A stretch of DNA of 64,000 nt from Candidatus Kuenenia stuttgartensis. Its GTDB lineage: Bacteria; Planctomycetota; Planctomycetia; Gemmatales; Gemmataceae. The position numbers and the translations under genes are program-made. A model generated the notes under the pieces. That model saw nothing but the letters and a program-made list of their open reading frames with translations. It searched no databases and had not been told where the DNA came from. The stretch covers positions 1 to 64,000 of the forward strand of contig CAMCLK010000008.1 of NCBI GenBank assembly GCA_945875585.1. The letters are read 5' to 3'. Shown here in pieces: positions 44,938 to 53,312 of this stretch (within the stretch, counting starts at the first letter, position 1; each line of letters starts with the position of its first letter).

Positions 44938-45597
44938 TCATGCCGATGGCTTCGATTTGGAATCCACGGACTTGATAAGCACTTCATCAACCAAACCGAA
45001 ATCACGAGCTTCGGCCGCATTGAAGTAGTGGTTACGTTCGGTTTCGGCCTCGATCATATCGAGCGTCTTGCCCGTATGCCGTGCAAGAATTTCATTCAGC
45101 AAGCGCTTCATCTTGAGGATTTCGCGCATTTCAATTTCAACGTCCGAAGCTTGACCACCAATACCACTAGACCACGGCTGGTGAATCATGACCTTGGCAT
45201 GTGGAAGCGCGAATCGCTTACCCTTGGTGCCCGCTGACAGAAGAATGGCGGCACCAGAAGCGGCCATACCCATGCAGTAGGTGGCTACCGGGCAGTCGAT
45301 ATACTGCATGGTGTCGTAAATAGCCAAGGTGCTGGTCACAGACCCACCTGGACTATTAATGTAAAATGAAATTTCTTGCGTGCGGTTTTCATTCTGCAGG
45401 TAAAGCATCTGCTGAATGACCATGTTGGCGGTCAGGTCGTTGATCACAGGTTCGTAAACGTTACCGCCGGCACAACCAAAGAAAATAATCCGGTTGTCCA
45501 GAAGAACATCGCCTGTCGAGCGACGGCCACCGTCACCGTCGCGAAAGCGAGCAGCGACGGCATCGAGAGGGTGAGAGCCTGTACGGGTTACGGACAT
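44938..45597 (-). CDS. clpP: ATP-dependent Clp protease proteolytic subunit, copy 2
   Basis: The product is 219 residues from ATG 45597, which follows GGAG at six bases; an ATG at 45609 lacks a site. The catalytic serine is in MGMAASGAA and the histidine in LPHAKVMIHQP. The family segment [19 protein letters not shown] is present. It differs clearly from copy 1: a longer, basic N-terminus containing RFRDGDGGRRSTG, and the segment FFGCAGGNV in place of the usual handle start. Two unlike ClpPs may form a mixed barrel, as in some actinobacteria and cyanobacteria. Confidence 0.95.
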   Translation of the reverse strand: MSVTRTGSHPLDAVAARFRDGDGGRRSTGDVLLDNRIIFFGCAGGNVYEPVINDLTANMVIQQMLYLQNENRTQEISFYINSPGGSVTSTLAIYDTMQYIDCPVATYCMGMAASGAAILLSAGTKGKRFALPHAKVMIHQPWSSGIGGQASDVEIEMREILKMKRLLNEILARHTGKTLDMIEAETERNHYFNAAEARDFGLVDEVLIKSVDSKSKPSA

Positions 45598-45647
45598 ATT
45601 CAACTCCATCGAATGAAGGGTGGCTTACCGCTATGCGATTGGGTGCA

Positions 45648-47111
45648 TCAGGTCGATGGAATTTCTTCAGCAGCAGGATCGACCTCTGAACCAGAAACTG
45701 CCTGTGCTTCCGATGCGTGAACATCCGGTGCTTGCTTGGCTGCCTCTTCCAATGGAACTTCCACGAATTCGGCGTTGTCCATGATCAGGTCAACAGCCTT
45801 GCGTTCGAGGATTTCAGCAGCCAATGCGTCGATGAGATCGTCTTTTTCCATCCGGGCGCGCACCTTGCGATAGCTTTCGCCTTCGCGGGCTGCAATCCGG
45901 CGGATTTCCTCTTCGATATCACCTTCTTCAACTTCAATCTTTTCAGATTCAGCCACGCGCTGAAGCACGAAGTGTTCCTTCAATGCCTGCTCAGTGGACT
46001 TGAGAATGTCTTGCGACAGCAAGCGCTGGCGCTTGACAATTTCGTCTTCTGGAATGCCATCGGCGCGCATTTCCATCACGCGTCGAGCCATGGCGGTCCG
46101 AGCTTGCTTCATCAGAAGGTCGCGTGGGAGTTCCCAGTTCATTTCCTGGCCAATGAACGACATGAACTGCGTGCGGGCAACCTGACGCTGAGCATGCTCC
46201 AGACGGCGCTTGAGCAACGCTTCGACCAATTCGCGGAACTCGTCGGCGCGGTCGAGGCCGAATTGGCCAAGGAATTCATCGTTCAGTTCGGGCATTGGAA
46301 CTTCCAGCACCTTTTCAATGGTGAGGAAACCCTTGACCGTCTGCCCACGAAGTTCCTGAACAGAAAGAGATTGCTGAAGAACAATCTCAACTTCAATGGT
46401 ATCGCCAGTTTTCTTGCCAACGACCTGTTCGGCAAACTTTGGAGCCACGCCATCTTTAAACGCAAGCTGGCCATCCACCCGGAACGGATGGGATTTAATC
46501 ATGCCGATCTGCTGCTCGCCATATTTTACAGGGCCAGAAAGGATAACCATGTCTTCCAACGCCACGGCTTCTTCCTTGGGAAGAGGTGTGCCGTAGGTTG
46601 CCAAAATGCGGCGTTCTTCGCGGACGATTTCTTCTGGGGTGTAGTGGTGAACAGGTTTGTTCAGCTTCAGGCCCTTGTATTCGGGCATGTTGAATTCTGG
46701 ACGAACTTCCACTTCAAATTCGTATACAAAATCGCCTTCCATCGGGATTTCGATACGGTTTGGATCGATATTCGGAGGGCTGATCGGATTGAGCTTCTTG
46801 TCTTCCGACATTTGCTCAAGGCTTTGGTAAAGCAACTCGTTCTTGAGTTGCTCTGATATTTCTTTCTTGTAGCGGTTCTCAATCAGGCGCCGAGGAGCTT
46901 TGCCGTGACGAAACCCGTTAACTTGGGCGTCATCCGACAATTCCTTCAACTTGGCTTCAAATCGATCCTTCAATTCTGCCGCTTCCACCGTCACGGTGAT
47001 GTGCTTTTTGCATGGGCCGGCTTCGCGCACTGCAACAGATTGGCGGATGGCGTTCTTCTTGTCGGAAGAAGTTTTGGTCGTTTCAGCGACCTCGATTCCC
47101 GTCTCGGTCAT
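45648..47111 (-). CDS. tig: Trigger factor, ribosome-associated chaperone
   Basis: The product is 487 residues from ATG 47111; the frame extends upstream without a credible start. The ribosome-docking signature GFRHGKAPRRLIENRY is clear in the N-terminal domain. The middle PPIase-like domain is recognisable but divergent (MVILSGPVKYGEQQIG). The C-terminal helical arms include ELNDEFLGQFGLDRADEFRE. An acidic, Ala/Glu-rich tail ends the chain. It is first in the run tig-clpP-clpP, a usual pairing of a nascent-chain chaperone with Clp protease. Confidence 0.95.
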   Translation of the reverse strand: MTETGIEVAETTKTSSDKKNAIRQSVAVREAGPCKKHITVTVEAAELKDRFEAKLKELSDDAQVNGFRHGKAPRRLIENRYKKEISEQLKNELLYQSLEQMSEDKKLNPISPPNIDPNRIEIPMEGDFVYEFEVEVRPEFNMPEYKGLKLNKPVHHYTPEEIVREERRILATYGTPLPKEEAVALEDMVILSGPVKYGEQQIGMIKSHPFRVDGQLAFKDGVAPKFAEQVVGKKTGDTIEVEIVLQQSLSVQELRGQTVKGFLTIEKVLEVPMPELNDEFLGQFGLDRADEFRELVEALLKRRLEHAQRQVARTQFMSFIGQEMNWELPRDLLMKQARTAMARRVMEMRADGIPEDEIVKRQRLLSQDILKSTEQALKEHFVLQRVAESEKIEVEEGDIEEEIRRIAAREGESYRKVRARMEKDDLIDALAAEILERKAVDLIMDNAEFVEVPLEEAAKQAPDVHASEAQAVSGSEVDPAAEEIPST

Positions 47112-47260
47112 GGTCTGGGTATCCTGCGTTACGTGTGCGGTGATCGTGCGCGGGTCAATCCGGACGCCGCCAGCTAAAACGTTAGTGTAGGGATTGAACC
47201 GCCACAGGGAAAGGTCACCCGTACCGGAGCATGCCCTACGATCGTTTGGCATGACATGCA

Positions 47261-47290
47261 AAAAGGTCCGGGATTACTCCCGGACCTTTT
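47261..47290 (-). terminator. Terminator of tRNA-Gly
   Basis: A 12-bp stem AAAAGGTCCGGG/CCCGGACCTTTT surrounds a 6-base loop. It lies 11 bases after the 3' end of the tRNA on the minus strand and ends in T residues there. Confidence 0.85.
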
Positions 47291-47301
47291 GATTCCGAAG
47301 A

Positions 47302-47372
<71 letters not shown>

Positions 47373-47400
47373 AACTCGCTCACAGCGAATGAACTTCTAC

Positions 47401-47428
47401 ACTATAATGACCAAACGAAAGGCCGCAA
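47401..47428 (-). promoter_or_regulatory. Probable sigma-70 promoter of tRNA-Gly
   Basis: On the minus strand, TTGCGG (47428-47423) and TATAGT (47406-47401) are separated by 16 bases. The -10 box ends 28 bases before the tRNA 5' end, leaving room for a short leader. The -10 is a five-of-six match to consensus; the -35 is weak. The remaining stretch up to the plsY start (47429-47715) shows no gene I can support. Confidence 0.5.
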
Positions 47429-47715
47429 GGCCGGCTGAAAGATCTGTTGATCCGGACCGAAAACCTGTGGCTGGATTATTCGTGATATTCGCACCATTCC
47501 GACTTTTCTTCCAAACTTCTCCTGACGTTTTTCACCAACGTGCAACGATTAGTTCCAGTCTCTCGGGCTGGCATAAAATCCATGTTTTCATGGGATTCTA
47601 GATTGATGCGCCCCGATTTTTCGCGCCTGCAGTTATGGTCAACGTTCTTCTCGGTGCCACCACGGTTTGGCACAACGGCTTCTCCAAAAGAATCCTTCAG
47701 ACTGGAGTTTGCTTC

Positions 47716-48981
47716 ATGTTTTTGCTGGTTGTAGCTGCAATTGCAGCGTATTTGCTCGGTTCAATTCCATTTGGCTATTTGGCCGGCCGCCTCCATGGCG
47801 TTGATCTCCGCGCCGTTGGAAGTGGGAACATTGGTGCCACCAACGCTGGACGAGTGCTGGGCCGCCTGTGGGGTTGGGGCGTTTTTATACTGGATTTCAG
47901 CAAAGGCGCTGGATGCGCCCTACTTGGCATGATTCCCGCTTTTAAAGAAGGCCCATGGCCTGTGGAGTTGCCTGCCGCCCTGTGTGGCGCCGCCGCTCTG
48001 ATCGGCCACCTTTTTCCTGTTTATCTTGGTTTCAAAGGCGGCAAGGGAGTCGCCACGGGCGCAGGGGTCATCGCCTGCCTTATTCCAATACCTTTCCTTC
48101 ACGCACTGCTTCTTTGGCTACTGATCGTTCTTGCCACACGCATGATTTCCGCAGGTTCCGTCGTTGCTGCCATCGTGTTGGCTGCATGGGGGGTGGAGCG
48201 GTTTGCCCGGGGTGAATCTGCAGTGGCGTCAACACTTGCTCTTTGTTCCGGAATTGCTGTGATTCTCAAACATCTGGGCAACATCAAACGCATTATTTCC
48301 GGCACGGAAAATCGCCTGACAGACGGCCCATTGTTCCAGATATTGCCAGAGCGATTACTGCTGACTGCCAGTGGCGCTTGGTTGGGAATGGGTTTGTTTT
48401 TCAGCTTTACCGTGGGACTGGGTGTATTTGGCGCGTTTGAAGAATTGAGCCTTCGAGAATCTCGTCCTTATTGGCTAGCACTTCCTGAAGGGCTGACACG
48501 ACCCGCCGAAACCGGGCTGCTTCTTCCAGATCCATTGCGAAAAGAACAGGGATCACTTTTGGCAGGAGTCGCTGTCAGTGCCCTTTTCCCTTGGTATTTT
48601 CACCTTCAAGCACTTTTGGGAGCCATTTGCCTCGGTGGTGCAGCAGGATGCCGACCAAGGCAACGTTGGTTAATTACCCTTGCAGCTGCAACTTGTCTTC
48701 TGGCACTGGCTGGCTGGGGCCTCGAACGCCATGTCGAAACTCTCCGCGTTCCGCGCAATGAATGGACCACTCGCTATATTTTGGCCAGCGACGCCGAGCG
48801 CACATCACTTGCCGAAAATGTCAGGAGCACACGCGCCGCTTTCAGACAAGGGCATACCGCCAGCTTGTTATTGAACATGGCGACACTCGCTGGCGTGGCT
48901 GGCATCACGCTGGTGGCATTGACCCGAAGCTCTAGGAAAGCCACGGATCAACCACCCTTCAATGCCAACGCCTCAACCTGA
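47716..48981 (+). CDS. plsY: Glycerol-3-phosphate acyltransferase PlsY fused to a C-terminal membrane domain (DUF4149/TMEM205-like)
   Basis: The product is 421 residues from ATG 47716, with GGAG eight bases upstream. Residues 1 to about 205 are PlsY: YLLGSIPFGYLAGRLHGVDL, VGSGNIGATNAGRVLG, FPVYLGFKGGKGVATGAG and HLGNIKRIISGTENR carry the acyl-phosphate and glycerol-3-phosphate sites. PlsY alone is about 200 residues; here a second half of about 200 residues adds further membrane segments, beginning WLGMGLFFSFTVGLGVFGAF and containing FPWYFHLQALLGAICL. This resembles DUF4149. PlsY makes lysophosphatidic acid in the inner membrane; the added domain has no known role. Its end overlaps the convergent gene by 34 bases. 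Confidence 0.92.
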   Translation: MFLLVVAAIAAYLLGSIPFGYLAGRLHGVDLRAVGSGNIGATNAGRVLGRLWGWGVFILDFSKGAGCALLGMIPAFKEGPWPVELPAALCGAAALIGHLFPVYLGFKGGKGVATGAGVIACLIPIPFLHALLLWLLIVLATRMISAGSVVAAIVLAAWGVERFARGESAVASTLALCSGIAVILKHLGNIKRIISGTENRLTDGPLFQILPERLLLTASGAWLGMGLFFSFTVGLGVFGAFEELSLRESRPYWLALPEGLTRPAETGLLLPDPLRKEQGSLLAGVAVSALFPWYFHLQALLGAICLGGAAGCRPRQRWLITLAAATCLLALAGWGLERHVETLRVPRNEWTTRYILASDAERTSLAENVRSTRAAFRQGHTASLLLNMATLAGVAGITLVALTRSSRKATDQPPFNANAST

Positions 48982-49682
48982 GCGATCAGGAACGGCATGG
49001 TTGTAAAAGCCGTCAAAAGTGCTGCTCCAATACCAAGACCAGCACCTGTTTCGAAAGGCAGGCCCACTCCAATGGTGAATATGACCATCCACAAAGCGAT
49101 GTAAGAAAGGTTCAGCAACAACAAGACCGCGAACCAACCAGAGCCTGAGACTTTAAGGACGCCAAGGCCGTCCTCTTCCATGATCCGTCCAGAATCGTCT
49201 TTGTAAATAACTGATTTGGCTTTGCGTAAATCGGGGGTGACAGCGCTTTCCGGTTTGAACACCGCTTGATAATCAGCATCTTTACGATCTTGCTTAACCT
49301 TGATTTCTTTCAACCGCCTAGGCAATGGACGATCTGCCTCATTGATGTTTTTGTACTTGGGATATCCCGGAGCGGTTGTTCGCTCCCGCCGGTATGTCTC
49401 GACTCGGTCATCGATGGTCACCACCTGCATCTCATCGAATGGCGCGGGCCCCGAGTCCAGCGACGCCTGATGCAACGGTCGGGTGTGGCCCGGATAGCGA
49501 AACGTTAACATAATCCACACAATCCAAAACAGAAGCACAGCGGCAGTGCATGCTGGAATCCGCCAGAAAAAACCATCCACCGGCTGTTCGTAAATCCGAA
49601 CCTGCATGGCGTAAGCCACGGCACCAATCATGGCGAGTGTGATCATGGTTAATACCGCTACAAACACAATCAACATCACCAT
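48948..49682 (-). CDS. Membrane protein of unknown function
   Basis: The product is 244 residues from ATG 49682, preceded by GGGGGA; a longer reading frame upstream has no credible start. There are two membrane segments near the N-terminus (MVMLIVFVAVLTMITLAMIG and ACTAAVLLFWIVWIML). A charged soluble loop of about 100 residues contains RRERTTAPGYPKYKNINEAD. Two more membrane segments follow (AVLLLLNLSYIALWMVIFTI and GIGAALLTAFTTMPFLI). I do not recognise the family. Its 3' end overlaps the convergent plsY gene. Confidence 0.75.
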   Translation of the reverse strand: MVMLIVFVAVLTMITLAMIGAVAYAMQVRIYEQPVDGFFWRIPACTAAVLLFWIVWIMLTFRYPGHTRPLHQASLDSGPAPFDEMQVVTIDDRVETYRRERTTAPGYPKYKNINEADRPLPRRLKEIKVKQDRKDADYQAVFKPESAVTPDLRKAKSVIYKDDSGRIMEEDGLGVLKVSGSGWFAVLLLLNLSYIALWMVIFTIGVGLPFETGAGLGIGAALLTAFTTMPFLIAQVEALALKGG

Positions 49683-49861
49683 GGACGGTCCCCCGATATC
49701 AACCAGATCGCCTTCTGATAATAGAGCATAGCACGATTGTCGTTCACATTCACGCGCTCCGTGGAATCGGTATTGAGACGCACGGTCAGGCCGGCTATAG
49801 CCCCATTGCCTGCATCGGTAATAGTTCACCTGCGGGTTTCGATCAAGAAGAGGTTCGATCA

Positions 49862-51349
49862 ATGGGCATTCTGACAATCTGGCTGTCGATGGCGGATCTG
49901 GCATTGTCGCAGAACAGTCTGGCACCCACTCCGATGGTGCGTCCTGCCATTGAAAATCCCGATAGGCCTGTCCGCATCCAACCCGATTGGGCCGCAGGTA
50001 TGGAGTGGTTGTATCGCGGCCAGATCACCGAGAATTTCCAGAGCGGGCAAGCAGAATACGCACGCGCCTACAGGCTTGAAGCACGTGCTCTGGCCTTGGG
50101 AAACAGGCAAGGTAATCGGACAGTGGCCATTCTGACACAGCTCCGCGAAAAGGACGCTGGACGCAAAAATAGTGGCGACCAGACTGCTACCACAATTCTC
50201 AACGTCTGCACGGTTAATGAACTGGGTCGCCTGCAAGAACAAGAACAAAGTAACCAAGCCTTGCCTTCCGGTGGCCTCATGGTCGAACGTGGCATGTTTT
50301 TGGAAGTACCACCGGGTGGTATCGCCCTTGGCGATGTTTGGGAAACCAGCGAACCCGGACAACCACCAACTCGTTGGAGTGCCGTGGGCCGGGAAACCGT
50401 TCAAGGCGTTCCCAGCCTGAAAATTGAAGGCGAACAGATGACGCCCGAATGGCGCCTTCCACGCGCGGACCGCACAGCTTGGCATCGAACCGAAATCGTA
50501 TGGCTGGGGCTACGCAACGGTGTCGCTACCCGCGTAGAGCGGACAATTGAACGCCGCGAACCGGCCCGCGAGGCAACATCTCAAAAACGCGTTGTACGCT
50601 ACGATCTCGATAGCAGTATCCAGTACCCTGCCAGCCTTTTGGCGGAACGGGTGCGGGATATTGATCAGGTCTGGAATTTAACCCGAGCCTCCATTCCCCT
50701 CATTCGCTCGGGAGGCACTCCAGAGGCTTTCAATGTTGTTTGCCGAAAAGTCGATTTACTGATGGATTCCTCCCCGGCAACTCCTTACAGGTCTGCCGTG
50801 ATGCAGGTCAAACGCTCATTGGAATCCGCCCGTAAAGGAGAGCTCCCACCTCCGGTGTTGACAAACATTGGTTTTACCACGCCAGCCCAACCTAATTCTG
50901 TAGCCGGATCCTTGGCTGTAGGGCGGCCTGCGCCCGATTTTGTGGCGCCCTTTATTTATGGTGGCCAAGGCAGTGCCACTTTGAAAATCTGGAAAGATCA
51001 ACCATTGCTTTTGGCGTTCATTCAACCTGGCACACCCGTCGCGGAACAGGTCGTTATTGCCTGCAAGAATTGGAAACAAAAGGCAGGAGATCGCCTTACC
51101 GTCTTGCTTCTTCCTGTAAAACCAGAATCCCGACCACTCGAGCGCTTGGTACGCGATACATCGTTCAAACCACAGGTCCTCGATGGAAGTGGTTTGCGAA
51201 TCAGCTATGCGGTCGAGTCCACTCCTCGTCTGGTGCTGATGGACTCAAGGCACAAATGCCTTGGAATTTACGACGGCTGGGGCACCGAGGCCCAGACGGA
51301 GTGCGACCAGGAAATCGACCGTCTTCTAATGTCGATCCCCAACCGTTGA
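49862..51349 (+). CDS. Protein of unknown function with a C-terminal thioredoxin-like domain lacking redox cysteines
   Basis: The product is 495 residues from ATG 49862, with AGAGG eight bases upstream. The N-terminus may be a weak export signal. The first 330 residues are beta-rich, with no family I know. The C-terminal 140 residues start like a peroxiredoxin/TlpA domain (VGRPAPDFVAPF), but where CxxC would lie the sequence reads FIQPGTPVAE, so the active site is missing. ESTPRLVLMD fits the cis-proline strand of the same fold. It probably binds rather than reduces. It heads an operon-like run with the next two genes. Confidence 0.75.
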   Translation: MGILTIWLSMADLALSQNSLAPTPMVRPAIENPDRPVRIQPDWAAGMEWLYRGQITENFQSGQAEYARAYRLEARALALGNRQGNRTVAILTQLREKDAGRKNSGDQTATTILNVCTVNELGRLQEQEQSNQALPSGGLMVERGMFLEVPPGGIALGDVWETSEPGQPPTRWSAVGRETVQGVPSLKIEGEQMTPEWRLPRADRTAWHRTEIVWLGLRNGVATRVERTIERREPAREATSQKRVVRYDLDSSIQYPASLLAERVRDIDQVWNLTRASIPLIRSGGTPEAFNVVCRKVDLLMDSSPATPYRSAVMQVKRSLESARKGELPPPVLTNIGFTTPAQPNSVAGSLAVGRPAPDFVAPFIYGGQGSATLKIWKDQPLLLAFIQPGTPVAEQVVIACKNWKQKAGDRLTVLLLPVKPESRPLERLVRDTSFKPQVLDGSGLRISYAVESTPRLVLMDSRHKCLGIYDGWGTEAQTECDQEIDRLLMSIPNR

Positions 51350-51894
51350 TCCACACGATTGGTGCGACCGGAACGGATTGCCTGCGGATCATCCCATTCA
51401 AGGCCTCAACCCGAGACACGGCCGGGCAATTGGAGGTACGTTTCAACAGGAACTGGGAGGGTTTCATGGTACCCGGTACACTCAGCAGCCAAATTCCGGC
51501 TTGCACCGGCATTTGCGCGGTATCGGGTCAACGGCTGGAGCCGGGTGACGCCATTACGGTTGCGTTGATCAGGCGCAATGGACAGCTTGAACGACTCGAT
51601 GCGCTGAAATCGGTAGCTAACCAGCTCCCTTCAGATATTTGGGCTTCATGGCAAACCGTTGTAGCGGATGAAGTTCAGGAAAAATCAGGTGGTCAGGACA
51701 CTGATTTGCTGAGCCTTGTGAATTCAGAGGAAACCCCACCAGAAGTTCGATGGGATGCATGCCAGCGGCTGATTAGAAGACGTAAGATGGTTTTGGCTCG
51801 CGTACCGAAGGAATCAGGTATGTGGTTGGCACGCAGCTTGGAGACCGGGCAGGAATCGATTTTGCGCGCTCCATTGAACGGATCAAGCTCGTGA
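51301..51894 (+). CDS. Unknown protein, overlapping the previous gene; start uncertain
   Basis: The product is up to 197 residues if GTG 51301 is used. Alternatives are TTG 51346, which overlaps the previous stop as TTGA, and ATG 51466, which has the strongest site (GGGAGG). The residues after 51346 look coding (IGATGTDCLRIIPFKASTRD and ICAVSGQRLEPGDAITVALI). I recognise no family. It ends seven bases before the lipoprotein gene, so it sits in the middle of a three-gene unit. Confidence 0.55.
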   Translation: MRPGNRPSSNVDPQPLIHTIGATGTDCLRIIPFKASTRDTAGQLEVRFNRNWEGFMVPGTLSSQIPACTGICAVSGQRLEPGDAITVALIRRNGQLERLDALKSVANQLPSDIWASWQTVVADEVQEKSGGQDTDLLSLVNSEETPPEVRWDACQRLIRRRKMVLARVPKESGMWLARSLETGQESILRAPLNGSSS

Positions 51895-51901
51895 GGGGTT
51901 A

Positions 51902-52822
51902 ATGGCTATGGTCTACCGCAACCTGCTATCACTCACAAGCATTGCTGTTGTAGCACTGATTCTATCTGGCTGCAATACGTTGGGGCCAATGTTCAAGCAA
52001 CGTGATGCTGCTCAACCAGTAGCTAGTGGTTCGCCTACCGCAGAACAAATGGTTGCTTACCTCAACGATAATGCACGCAGACTTCAGACGATCCAGTGCA
52101 ACCATGTAGCAATTGATTGCAAACAGGGCCAACAAAACGCTCCAGGATTGGATGGTTTATTGATTGTTCAGAAACCGCGTAAGTTTCGACTGAAAGCCAA
52201 GGTGTTAGGTCAGCCAGCTGTGGATCTCGGATCCAATCAAGATGAATTCTGGTACTGGATCAGCAAAGCAGAACCTGTTCCTTATGTATTTCATTGCGAT
52301 TACCAGTCGATGGAACGCGGGCAGGTAAAGATGCCCATTCCGATCCAGCCCGAGATGATTTTGGCTGCCATGGGTGTGAGCGAATACGACCCCAACCGCA
52401 CCTATGAAGTGCGTCAGGTTGGCAACCAGACCGAATTGATCGACAAAGTTATATCTCCCCAAGGTCGCCCTGTGACACGGGCTACAATTTTCCTGCGATC
52501 AGCTGCGGCCCCCGGTAAACCGCAAGTATTGGGGCATGTCCTACGTGACGAACAAGGCAAAGATATTTGCGCCGTGCATGTTCAAGAAATCCAAATTCAT
52601 CGCCAAACGGGCGCTGTTCTCCCTCAAAAAATCCGCTTCCAATGGCCATCAGAACAACTGGAAATGACCATGCGGTTTGGCGAATTCCAAACGCCAGAAC
52701 TCACACCGGATCGTGCCCAGCGCATGTTTACTCGTCAGGATTTGGTCAGTCTTCCTGGCTTTGATTTGGCTACATGGAGCCCTGATGAAGAAGTTAAAAA
52801 GACACGAGGAGTGAGTCCCTGA
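51902..52822 (+). CDS. LolA/LolB-like outer-membrane lipoprotein
   Basis: The product is 306 residues. ATG 51902 follows AGGGG; ATG 51908 is an alternative. The signal LLSLTSIAVVALILSGC is a lipobox with lipidation at the Cys of LSGC. The rest has the half-open beta-barrel look of LolA-type proteins (LDGLLIVQKPRKFRLKAKVL, FWYWISKAEP, ATIFLRS and later strands), but the similarity is weak. Its role in lipoprotein or envelope transport is inferred from fold only. Confidence 0.75.
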   Translation: MAMVYRNLLSLTSIAVVALILSGCNTLGPMFKQRDAAQPVASGSPTAEQMVAYLNDNARRLQTIQCNHVAIDCKQGQQNAPGLDGLLIVQKPRKFRLKAKVLGQPAVDLGSNQDEFWYWISKAEPVPYVFHCDYQSMERGQVKMPIPIQPEMILAAMGVSEYDPNRTYEVRQVGNQTELIDKVISPQGRPVTRATIFLRSAAAPGKPQVLGHVLRDEQGKDICAVHVQEIQIHRQTGAVLPQKIRFQWPSEQLEMTMRFGEFQTPELTPDRAQRMFTRQDLVSLPGFDLATWSPDEEVKKTRGVSP

Positions 52823-52919
52823 ATCAAATCGTGAAAGAAATCAGCCCGGGCTACTTCAAGCCATACAGCTTCCGACATTTCTTCAGCTTGATATAACATT
52901 CCAATTGTGCTGGCGAGTG

Positions 52920-52935
52920 CTATCGTATAGGATAG
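52920..52935. promoter_or_regulatory. Short inverted repeat, possible operator of the RHH gene
   Basis: CTATC and GATAG flank a 6-base spacer, 41 bases before the start at 52976, overlapping a weak -10-like TATAGG. Ribbon-helix-helix proteins often autoregulate from such sites, but a 5-base arm can occur by chance. Confidence 0.25.
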
Positions 52936-52975
52936 CCTTGTGTCAGATATCAAACGCATTCAGAGGATTATAGTC

Positions 52976-53182
52976 ATGGCAGCTGATGATCAAGGCAAAG
53001 GCGTCGCACGCGGTGAAATCACCAAAGGAACCAGTATTCTGCTGCGCCTTCCTCCCGCCGTCGCTGCTGAACTCCGTCGTATCGCCAAAAAAGAAGAAAG
53101 AACGATCACAACCATCGCTCTGCGCGCCCTGCGTCTTTATTTCAAGACCGAGCACTCCATCGAAATCAATGCAGAAGAGTGA
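52976..53182 (+). CDS. Ribbon-helix-helix (CopG/Arc-like) protein
   Basis: The product is 68 residues from ATG 52976, with AGAGGA eight bases upstream; a GTG at 52940 would extend it without support. The strand-helix-helix pattern is TSILLRLPPAVAAELRRIAK, then KEERTITTIALRALRLYFKT. Such small DNA-binding proteins act as repressors or antitoxins. No toxin gene is adjacent; the neighbours are a lipoprotein gene and ppdK. A solo regulator is therefore more likely than a toxin-antitoxin module. A strong terminator follows. Confidence 0.8.
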   Translation: MAADDQGKGVARGEITKGTSILLRLPPAVAAELRRIAKKEERTITTIALRALRLYFKTEHSIEINAEE

Positions 53183-53243
53183 TTTTCGTTTCTGCCCAGT
53201 CAGCACGTAATTAACATTTAGTTTGCAAAAACGCGGAAAAAGC

Positions 53244-53281
53244 AAAGAGGTCCCGTCCAAAACATTGGACGGGACCTCTTT
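53244..53281. terminator. Bidirectional terminator
   Basis: A perfect 17-bp stem AAAGAGGTCCCGTCCAA/TTGGACGGGACCTCTTT surrounds the loop AACA and is followed by T residues on both strands. It lies between the convergent RHH gene and ppdK. Confidence 0.92.
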
Positions 53282-53312
53282 TTATTCAATCCCTAAGCCA
53301 ATGGCCTTGAGA

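Noticed and set aside
45717-46856. 379-codon frame on the plus strand opposite tig
   Set aside because: Antisense shadow; Phe/His-rich translation, no start signal, and trigger factor on the other strand is certain.
52976-53182. Toxin-antitoxin module
   Set aside because: The RHH protein could be an antitoxin, but no small toxin-like gene lies on either side and strong terminators isolate it.
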